This document shows, piece by piece, positions 56,622-64,000 of a DNA stretch of 64,000 nucleotides. Each line of letters begins with the position of its first letter. Within the stretch, counting starts at the first letter, position 1. The position numbers were made by a program, and so were the translations under genes. This DNA is from Pochonia chlamydosporia 170 (lineage: Eukaryota; Ascomycota; Sordariomycetes; Hypocreales; Clavicipitaceae): positions 992,001-1,056,000 of the forward strand of contig NC_035795.1 of the NCBI RefSeq assembly GCF_001653235.2, given 5' to 3'. The notes under the pieces were generated by a model, which saw nothing but the letters and a program-made list of their open reading frames with translations, ran no database searches and was not told where the DNA came from.

Positions 56622-59483
56622 ATGAAGACCTCACCTGTGTTGCTGGGTCTTTTTGGCCTGGCTGGATCTGCCATGGCCGACCCAACCTGGCCGTCCCCCA
56701 TTGACGAGCTTGAAGAGATCATGTTCCAAGTCAACTCTTTCCGATCTCGCAAGTTTGCAGATACCGTCAACCCGTGTACCAACGAGGCTTCAGGTCCTGG
56801 ACGCCGCAATGCGGCCGAATGGCTTCGAGTTGCCTTCCACGACATGTCAACCGCCAACACCTTTTTCAAAACTGGTGGTCTCGATGGTTCCCTGCAGTAC
56901 GAGTTGGACAATGGCGAGAATACCGGCCCTGGTCACAGAACGACGCTCAACTTTATGGGTCCCTATGTCACATCCCGATCCAGTCTCGCGGACTTGATTG
57001 CCTTGGGGGTTTACACATCCGTTCGTTCTTGCGGCGGTCCCATTGTTCCAATTCGTGCTGGACGCAAAGATGCAACAGGTGCCGGTGCACTGGGCGTCCC
57101 TCAACCTCAAAATTCGGCGATTACTTTCCAGCAGCAGTTCGAACGCATGGGCTTTACCACCGAGGAGATGATCCAGGTGACTGCTTGTGGCCACACCATT
57201 GGTGGCGTTCACCAGGACGAGTTTCCCGATCTCATGCCCGCCAAGGGAGTCGTCAACCGCCAGGTGGCGCTTGATTCTAGTGACGCCGTCTTTGACAACA
57301 AGGTCGTCACCGAATACCTTTCCGGAAACACCTCCAACCCGCTTGTCGTTGGCCCGTCTGTCAGAATCAACAAGAACTCCGATTTCAAGGTTTTCAATGT
57401 TGACGGAAACAAAACCGTGACGGCATTGACTGACGAGAATACCTTCAAGACGGTCTGCCAATCGGTTCTCCAAAAGATGATTGATGTTGTTCCTCCCTCC
57501 GTGACCCTTACCGACCCAATCGTCCCATACAATGTCAAGCCTGTCAACCTGCAGCTCACTCTCGCCAATGGTGGCTCTGGACTTCAATTCACCGGGTTCA
57601 TTCGAGTTAAGACGACTGGCCTCCCCAAGGATAGCATCAAGAACGTTGCGATCACGTACAAGGACCGAAAGGGCAATACAGACTGTGGCGCAAGCTCCTG
57701 CACCATCACAAGCACTGTTCAAGGGGTCGCGCAAGGCTTTGATGACACATTCAGCTTCTACCCCATCGAAGCCGTCATCCCTGCTGCATCTGGTATCTCA
57801 TCTTTCACAGTTACTGTCAACAATGCCGACGGAACCAGCAAGCTCCATGACAACAATGGCAATGGCTACCCCCTCCAGGACGACATCTTGTTCCAGGCCC
57901 CTCAAAGCTGTGTCACAGGCTCCTCTGGTGCTCTCACCGTTGTTGCTGCAGTCCGCAACGATATTGCTGCCAATGGTGCCCAGGCTAGTATCACTTACAA
58001 GACTGCCCAGACCAACAGCCCCGTTGCTGTCTTGAACAACGCCACTGTCGCTTTGCAGAAAGGTGCCTGCATTGGCAAGTACACTCTCTTCTCAGCCCAG
58101 TACACCATCCCCGGTAGCCTGCCTTATCAGTCTCGTGTTGATGTTATTGCTGGAGACAAGGCCGACACCTTCAAGGCTATTACTGATATTGGCGGAACCT
58201 GCACCGAGTTCCCCAACCCAGGTGCATGCAACGCCGACCCTCCCGTCAACTCGACCACCACATCTACGCCTCCTGGGTCAACCACCTCAACTACTCCGCC
58301 CATCACTGACCCGGTGACAACGACAACCACGACGGCTGGTAACGTTTCCACTACAACCACAAGTGCGACGCAGGCTCCCGTCACTCCCACCCACCGTGCC
58401 ACTGTTGGCGGCTATACTCATGTCTCGTGCTGGACCGAAGGCGTTGGCGTCCGAGCCCTGGCTGGCATTTCTTTTGCTAACGATACCATGACCCTTGACA
58501 AGTGTGCGGACTATTGCAAGGCTTATGTGTACTGGGGTACTGAGTACGGTCGTGAATGTAAGTGCAAAAATGTCATCACTACATGGTGACTGGACTCCTC
58601 CTTCTCTCTCTGTATCCCCTTTTCCATAACATGCAGTATCCGACTGACTAAACTAGGCTACTGCGGCAACTCTTTGGACAAGACGAGTTCCGCTGCTGCT
58701 CTCGCTGATTGCAACATGGCTTGCGGCGGTGAGCCCAGCGAGTACTGCGGAGCTGGCAACCGACTCGAACTGTACTCGACCACAAGCGCACCTGTGACGC
58801 CTACGCCGACTGCTACCCTCATTCACAAGCCTACCGTCTCGCCGTACACTCTCGTGGGCTGCTGGACTGAGGGTAACGGTGTGCGAGCCCTGGACCAAGG
58901 TTCCACAGTCAGCGACAAGATGACCAACGAAGCATGCGCTACTTACTGCAAGTCTTTCAAGTATTTCGGTACCGAGTATGGCAGTGAGTGCTACTGTGGC
59001 AGTTACCTCGCTGAGAGCAGCAAGACGGCGCCCCTCGCAGATTGTAACATGCCTTGCTCCGGCGATCAGTACCAGTACTGTGGTGCGGGTGGCCGGTTGG
59101 AACTATACCAGAACCCCAACATCACGACGGGAAACCCTGAGCAGCCGGCGTCTGTTGGCAACTATGTGCTCGTGGGCTGCCAGACCGAGGGCAACAACAC
59201 TCGAGCTCTGGGTGGTTCGGCTCTGGCGCAGGATGACATGACAAATGAAGTATGCGCCAACTGGTGCAAGGACTTTGAGTACTTTGGTACTGAGTATGGG
59301 CGAGAGTGCTACTGTGGTAACACTCTTGACGCTTCTTCGCTAGTTGCGCCAGCCTCGGAATGCAGGATGCTCTGTGCTGGTAGTCCCACAGAGTACTGTG
59401 GTGCCGGTAACAGGCTGTCTGTTTACAAGAAGAAGCAGATTCCGCCGGCTGAGACGCAGAAGCGAAGACGTAGGGGCCATTAA
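56622..59483 (+). CDS. secreted haem peroxidase with three WSC domains
   Basis: Multidomain secreted protein of 920 residues from exons 56622-58557 and 58657-59483. The signal peptide is residues 1-19 (cleavage after AGSAMA). A plant-type (class II-like) haem peroxidase domain follows, with distal Arg69 and His73 (EWLRVAFHDMS), the GGLDGSL calcium-site loop and proximal His191 (TACGHTIGGVH). All key haem residues are present, so it should be active with hydrogen peroxide. A beta-rich middle region (about 330-540) and a Ser/Thr/Pro-rich linker (about 545-593) lead to three WSC domains (about 596-690, 705-795 and 810-900). Each has CWTEG or CQTEG, FGTEYGxECYCG and YCGAGNRL; the intron splits the first. 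WSC domains bind cell-wall glycans, so the enzyme is probably tethered to its own wall or a host or plant polymer. The C-terminus ends in Lys/Arg (QKRRRRGH) with no GPI signal. Confidence 0.93.
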
Positions 59484-60305
59484 TTGACGATGGGATGGAA
59501 TCGTATATAGAGCGAAACGTATTTATGATGGCATACTATTTATAGGCTATATAAAAGTGAATATATAAGTGATTAATTGGGATTGTCGGTGGTTGTATCG
59601 ATGTGTATTGTGAAGTGACTACTCTATGCGAATGAGCAGAAGTTGGACATATGGGCGTTTGCACATGTTTCCGTCTTGAAGTCCTTACTGGCGATCATAA
59701 AGTGTCGACTCCATCAAGCGCTGCATTCTTATGAATAAATTCTATGGTTTTACGAGTCTCAGCCACATGAAACCAAAAAAAGAAAAAAGATGCTTTGCTT
59801 GGTATGATACGTCTAGAATCGACGTCATACCGGTACAAGCGCGACACATGCGGCCCGGATGTTTCTAGAGGAAGAGATGAATGTTCCATATTAACATGGC
59901 CATCCATGGATGATGTGATTTTGGAAAGCCGCTATTTACGATGTGAGGCGGCGTTATTGTGCACTATGTCATTCGTTGAAGCTTTGCTGGTGATTTGCGA
60001 TGTGGGTGACCAGCGAAAAGATGTCAAATGCATGATCTTGTCGCAGAATCTTTACGTGAAGACATGTTCTAAGTTGGTAGGGAAGGTGATTTGCATTCCC
60101 ATCTCCACCGCAGACACATGTTTCACTTCCGCCAGCCATATTCGTATGATTGAGACAGGTTGTCTTGGTCTTGAGGAGGACTCGTACTGTATAGGGAGTA
60201 TTCAATGTGTACATTCCAGTGCCGACTCAATAAATATGGCTCTCATCCCTTCACTCAGCTTGTGCTGTCTCTTCACCTGCATATCTCGACTTGTTGGCTT
60301 TGAAA
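59484..60305. other. intergenic between peroxidase and secreted peptide
   Basis: AT-rich 3' flank of the peroxidase gene, then promoter of the small secreted protein. A plus-strand open frame runs over 59795-60355. It overlaps the next gene's first exon out of frame and has no domain or signal peptide. Confidence 0.5.
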
Positions 60306-60520
60306 ATGAAGTTTTTCGTCGCCATCTCTACGCTTTTTGTGCTGGCTGCGGCTAGTCCTGCCGTTGTGACAAAGGAACAAAAGTGTGAGGACGGTCGATT
60401 GGTAAGTACTAAGTCTGTCGTGATGTTGCATGGATGGTGCTGATTCTTTCTTGGCAGGAACCGAACCTTTTTGATCCCGAGGGACCTAGAGTGTGTATTC
60501 CTTTTGGGGCCGTGCAGTGA
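60306..60520 (+). CDS. small secreted peptide, 52 residues
   Basis: Exons 60306-60401 and 60458-60520. The signal peptide is clear: MKFFVAISTLFVLAAASPA, with cleavage expected after AAAS or SPA. The mature part of about 33 residues is acidic to neutral, with two cysteines (KCEDGRL and RVCIPFG) that could form one disulphide. Intron 1 lies at 60402-60457 with GTAAGT and TTGGCAG signals and a phase-0 join. No family was recognised. It could be an effector-like peptide, a wall component or a pheromone-like product; nothing in the sequence decides. It lies 0.8 kb downstream of the WSC peroxidase on the same strand. Confidence 0.65.
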
Positions 60521-61405
60521 TGTGAAGTTGGGCGACTGTGATACGGAGGGATGCTGGTTGGGATCTTGCTGATTGGGCGTGATGGGAGGGTGAAGTCAAA
60601 TGAAGGGGACTTGATCTCGACAATCACACAAATGTATCTCTCAATGTTTGAAGATAGAAGTACTTAACAATGCAGGAGAATACACCTAAAAGAGACATGC
60701 GGGCACAATACTCGAGAAGAAATTCGACAATGCGATGTAAAAACCTGTGCATACTGCTTTAATCTGTAAAGTTGCTTGTGTTGGTGGTGTTTAAGTCTGT
60801 GCAGTCGCTTTCTATGAGTGTAGTTGAGAGCCACGAAGCAGAAGACTAAACAGCAACTTTTGGACCTTTCGCCGGGTGTAGTGAATGAATGAATACGTGT
60901 TAGTTTTAAGTTAGATTGATTATGACTGAGATGTGTGTCGTGACACCATGAAGTTGACGCGGATCTCGCCGGAGTGGAGATGGATATCGTTCCGGGATGG
61001 ATGACGACTTCAATGCGAATGAAAACCGACAAACCCTGCACAAGCAATCGATAGACTCGCAATTACTTACACTCGACATACTTTATGCCTCGTGTCGGAA
61101 CCGAACGCTCACGTTTCTGCCTCAAAATGACACCTGGCCAAATACACACGCTACTCAAGCACATTATCCGGGACCGAATGCGTGCCGTTATTCCCGCGAC
61201 GACGTCAGCTCCTAGCCAGATGACTCAACTCTCAACGCACCCTTGGCGCCATTGAACGCCATCATCAACCAGGCAGGCACAGGCGCAGACACAGGGACAG
61301 ACACCATGGGATATAAAATAAGGAATAAAACCAGGCCAACACTGTCAGACCGCCTCTCATCCTGACCTCGATCCTCACCCCAAATCAATCAACCATACCC
61401 TCACC
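60521..61405. other. intergenic, promoter of the FAD monooxygenase
   Basis: No gene seen. The right end carries an AC/GA-rich run (GGCACAGGCGCAGACACAGG) and a TATA box before the monooxygenase gene. Confidence 0.55.
61312..61319 (+). promoter_or_regulatory. TATA box of the FAD monooxygenase gene
   Basis: TATAAAAT 94 nt upstream of the start codon, in the context GGGATATAAAATAAGG. Spacing and sequence are good for a fungal core promoter. Confidence 0.6.
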
Positions 61406-62620
61406 ATGCCTCTACGAATCCTCATCAGCGGCGCCGGCATAGCAGGCCTCTCCCTCGCATACTGGCTCTCCAAGCTAGACCACTCCGTCACCGTAGTCGA
61501 GCGCTCGCCTGCCCTCCGCACCAACGGACTGCAGCTCGACCTTCGCGGCCATGGAATAGAAGTAATGAAACGAATGGGCATTGAGGCAGCGTTTCGGGAG
61601 AATTCCGCCCCCGAACTAGGCATACAGCTCGTTGACACGCATGGCCGGCGGTGGGCGTACTTTGGAGCAAACACCACTGGCAAGGGGTCACAAAGCTTCA
61701 CTAGCGAATTTGAAATCATGAGAGGCGATTTCTGCCGCATTCTGCACGACGCTGCTAAGGAAAAAGTGCGGTATATTTTTGGCAGCTCGATTGAGAGGTA
61801 CGAGGACCGGGAGGAGCGCATCCACGTCTGGTTTACGAATGGGACGGACGAGGAGTTTGATCTCGTCGTTGGTGCGGATGGTTTATACTCACGCACCAGA
61901 AAGATGATGTTTGGGTCCGACGGCTTCCACCCGCTGCGCGAGAACATTGCATATCTACGAATTCCGAAGCCCTTTATCCCGGGGGAGGAGTACGTTGCGA
62001 CAGCGTATGTCGCTCCCGGCGGAAAGTTTGTGCTCACGAGGCGGAATAACCCTGATGAATTGCAGGTGTATTTCTCAAGTAAGCACGTCTCAGAGCGTTT
62101 GGAGGATGTTGCACGGGGCGATGTAGAGGGTGAAAAGGCAGTTTTTGCAGACGAGTTCCGCGGCGTGGGATGGCGGACGGACGAGCTGTTGGCGGCGATG
62201 AAGGACAGCGATGACTTTTACTGCGAGAGGCAGGGGCTCGTCAAGTTGAATAGGTGGTCGAAGGGACGGGTTGTGCTTCTGGGAGACGCGGGATTCTGCT
62301 CTGCGGCGAGTGGGATGGGGACGTCGGCGGCTGTGATAGGCGCATATGTGCTTGCTGGGGAGATTGGGAGGGCGGGGAGGATGGGGGATGCGTTGGAAGA
62401 GTATGAGAGGAAGATGAGGCCGCATGTTGAAAGGATACAGGGGGGGATGAAGGATGGGTTTTGGGATGGGGTGAGGTGGAAGGGCTGGCAGGTGAGGGCT
62501 GTGTATTGGGTGATTTGGATGGCGGGCTTGGTGAGGGTTGATAGGGTTTTGGGGTGGATGGGGGATGGGGGCGATGGGTGGGAGTTGCCAGATTATGAGG
62601 AGTTGAGGGATGATAACTGA
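61406..62620 (+). CDS. FAD-dependent monooxygenase (PHBH/TetX-like)
   Basis: Single-exon group A flavoprotein monooxygenase of 404 residues that would hydroxylate an aromatic or polyketide-like substrate using NAD(P)H and oxygen. The Rossmann motif GAGIAG is at residues 9-14, with the Glu at the end of strand two (VTVVERS). The DG motif is DLVVGADGLYSRTR. The GD motif that contacts the FAD ribose is GRVVLLGDAGFCSAASGMGTS, with Gly293-Asp294. Length and motif order suit the FAD_binding_3 family (salicylate hydroxylase, TetX and related fungal tailoring enzymes). The C-terminal 60 residues contain a Trp-rich hydrophobic stretch (WQVRAVYWVIWMAGL) that could dock on membranes. A diverged copy of the last 39 nt follows the stop codon. 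No cluster partner lies beside it, so the substrate is open. Confidence 0.9.
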   Translation: MPLRILISGAGIAGLSLAYWLSKLDHSVTVVERSPALRTNGLQLDLRGHGIEVMKRMGIEAAFRENSAPELGIQLVDTHGRRWAYFGANTTGKGSQSFTSEFEIMRGDFCRILHDAAKEKVRYIFGSSIERYEDREERIHVWFTNGTDEEFDLVVGADGLYSRTRKMMFGSDGFHPLRENIAYLRIPKPFIPGEEYVATAYVAPGGKFVLTRRNNPDELQVYFSSKHVSERLEDVARGDVEGEKAVFADEFRGVGWRTDELLAAMKDSDDFYCERQGLVKLNRWSKGRVVLLGDAGFCSAASGMGTSAAVIGAYVLAGEIGRAGRMGDALEEYERKMRPHVERIQGGMKDGFWDGVRWKGWQVRAVYWVIWMAGLVRVDRVLGWMGDGGDGWELPDYEELRDDN

Positions 62621-62665
62621 GTGTTGCCGAATTATGAGGAGTTGGATGATGATGTTACGGGATGA
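62582..62665 (+). repeat. tandem duplication across the monooxygenase stop
   Basis: The last coding segment (62582-62620, ELPDYEELRDDN and TGA) is followed directly by a second copy (62621-62665). Read in the same frame that copy gives VLPNYEELDDDVTG and TGA. The first 24 nt match at 21 positions. Confidence 0.75.
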
Positions 62666-63572
62666 GAGTTGAGAGATGGACATGAGATGTGGTGGTGATG
62701 TATGATGGTGTTTATGTTTATGAACAGTGTATTATATTCTAGGCTTGGATACTGCATGGGATTGGCGTTGGGGACATTCCACTTGATTATTCAATATACC
62801 CCTCTGTTCTTGGCACCTGATTATGATCAATTGATATGTGTGAATAGCTCATGAAGAGTGCAAATATAGAGCATAGATCAGACTATCAAAGCGTCTCACA
62901 GGCGTACTTGTATAGCTCAACGAGGACACCAGGCATCATAGTCGTACCCAGAGACCAAGGAACATTCTCCTACATTCCAATTCAGATTCAAGCCGATCCA
63001 CACGGTTGCGTATGAAAAGAATCCACACAAGCAATGAAGTAGTTGAATTGGTGCTTGGCGGAACCTGATTATCCTTTCCTTGTGGGTTGATCGCGTGCCA
63101 CTTGCAGTCTGCCACCCGCGGTGCCGCGACACCACTTTTTAGCATCAACATACAATTACATGTACTATATCTTCTTTTAATCCTACGAGCTAACAATTAG
63201 CCACTTACCTACTTATCCATCTATTGAAATATCCATCCTAACAATTGCACTCGTCGTTATCCCCAAGATAGAACTTCCCTCGCTCCTTCCACCTCTCCCC
63301 ATGTTTCGCCCCACAGTACAACCCACTACATCAGTGGACCCCAAAACGTCACTCCCTCAACGTCACACAAAGTACCGTCTTCCCTCCAACTTGCCTCCCG
63401 ACACGCCAATGACGTAACGAACAGCTTCAAGCCAAGCTTCAAGCAGCCGTCATCAGCTGTTACAACAGCTCCCCAAACCTTAATAAGCCCCTCTTCCCTT
63501 CTCTTCCCCTCATCCAATTCATTTCATTTTTCCCATCTCAAACACCAATACACCAGACAAATTACTTTCAAA
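62666..63572. other. intergenic, Rtc3-like gene promoter
   Basis: No gene seen. The right end has pyrimidine-rich promoter DNA with a CRE-like TGACGTAA (63410-63417) and a CCCCT stress element near 63487, then a CT-rich leader. Confidence 0.55.
63410..63417 (+). promoter_or_regulatory. CRE-like site TGACGTAA
   Basis: TGACGTAA next to a CCAAT-like stretch (GCCAATGACGTAA), about 160 nt before the Rtc3-like start codon. Candidate site for an Atf1-type bZIP factor. Confidence 0.45.
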
Positions 63573-64000
63573 ATGACCCGCGGCGAAAGCACCCAGTCCA
63601 AAGTCCATTACAAGGGCAGCATTGACGACTTCCTCGTCTTTGTGGAAGATCCGGAGCAGTATAAGCAGTGGCTGAAGGGGGATACGTCCATTCCTCTCGC
63701 GCAGTTTGTGTCTGCATTCAAGATTTTCTTGACGCATAGGTACGTTTCTCCTCTACTTTACACTTCTATCACTTCCACAGCACACTTCAATCACTTCTAT
63801 ACATCTACCATTCTACGGAACGCTCTGTGCAGAGGCTAACACACAACAGACAAGGCGCCCAGGGCACATATGACGCCGCCCCCAAAAACATCCTCTACTC
63901 AGAATTCGGCACCGACAACGAAGATGAAGTAATCAAGAAGATTCTCAAAGACGGCACCATGCAGACCATGGAGGTGAGTTTTGTTTCAGTTTCAGAAGTG
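63573..64000 (+). CDS. Rtc3/SBDS N-terminal domain protein (partial)
   Basis: Start of a small SBDS-like protein, cut by the window edge. Exons 63573-63739 and 63850-63973 are in phase, and a third begins beyond the window after the donor at 63974. The visible 96 or so residues cover most of an SBDS N-terminal (FYSH) fold. SKVHYKGSIDDFLVFVEDPEQY and WLKGDTSIPLAQFVSAFKIF are followed after the intron by ILYSEFGTDNEDEVIKKIL, the usual ending strand and helix. Yeast Rtc3 has only this domain and is stress-induced; family members bind RNA. Stress-type promoter sites upstream agree. A full-length ribosome-maturation SBDS protein starts differently, so the stand-alone form is the better call. Confidence 0.85.

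Noticed and set aside
56847..57734. 295-codon open frame antisense to the peroxidase
   Set aside because: Lies wholly opposite a gene with signal peptide, catalytic motifs and WSC domains; arises from the codon bias of the sense strand.
59795..60355. 186-codon plus frame before the secreted peptide
   Set aside because: Ends inside the secreted-peptide first exon in another frame and has no recognisable feature.
62090..62683. 197-codon Pro/His-rich frame antisense to the monooxygenase
   Set aside because: Shadow of the Gly/Trp-rich 3' half of the sense gene.

Overview
The window is nuclear DNA of a filamentous ascomycete, most likely a sordariomycete and probably one of the Hypocreales. The evidence is short GT-AG introns of about 50-130 nt with CTRAC-like branch sites, TATA-type promoters, and a gene set typical of Pezizomycotina: Grg1/CCG-1, an NDT80/PhoG transcription factor of the VIB-1/XprG kind, a Far11/HAM-2 STRIPAK subunit, a DUF2011 protein and WSC-domain proteins. 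I rebuilt sixteen genes by joining exons in phase. None looks bacterial or viral, and there is no clear transposon, tRNA, rRNA or CRISPR array.

Left part (1-19 kb). About 6 kb without a confident gene is followed by a pfkB-family sugar kinase (6099-7680, minus). A lone cytochrome P450 (10933-12728, plus) comes next, with the decayed remains of a probable F-box/ankyrin gene on the opposite strand behind it (12745-13950). Then come a Utr1-type NAD kinase (14828-16744, plus), an EBP-type sterol isomerase (17577-18390, plus) and the small stress/glucose-repressible protein Grg1 (18593-18852, minus). The Grg1 upstream region carries a TATA box, a perfect CRE palindrome and twin STRE-type sites.

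Middle (19-44 kb). After a 4 kb gap there is an unrecognised seven-helix membrane protein with a long proline-rich tail (22824-24889, plus). It is followed by dolichyldiphosphatase (25279-26036, minus) and an RWD-RING-IBR-RING E3 ligase of the RNF14/ITT1 kind (26813-28953, plus). A 12.4 kb gene desert then leads into the NDT80-type regulator (41385-43373, plus), which has a three-codon upstream ORF whose stop codon overlaps its start codon.

Right part (44-64 kb). This part holds a nuclear-looking DUF2011 protein, the STRIPAK subunit (46433-49927, plus), a diverged tandem repeat, and a MARVEL membrane protein (50636-51549, minus). After 5 kb without genes comes a secreted haem peroxidase with three WSC domains (56622-59483, plus). 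A 52-residue secreted peptide, an FAD monooxygenase with a duplicated 3' end, and the start of an Rtc3/SBDS-like gene cut by the window edge complete the list.

The genes do not form one pathway; this is ordinary core genome with long intergenic spans. The features that stand out are the peroxidase-WSC fusion, the orphan seven-helix protein, the desert and uORF at the NDT80 regulator, and a 9-mer (TACGGAGTA or its complement) that recurs in intergenic DNA far more often than chance predicts. Exon borders come from reading phase and splice consensus only.
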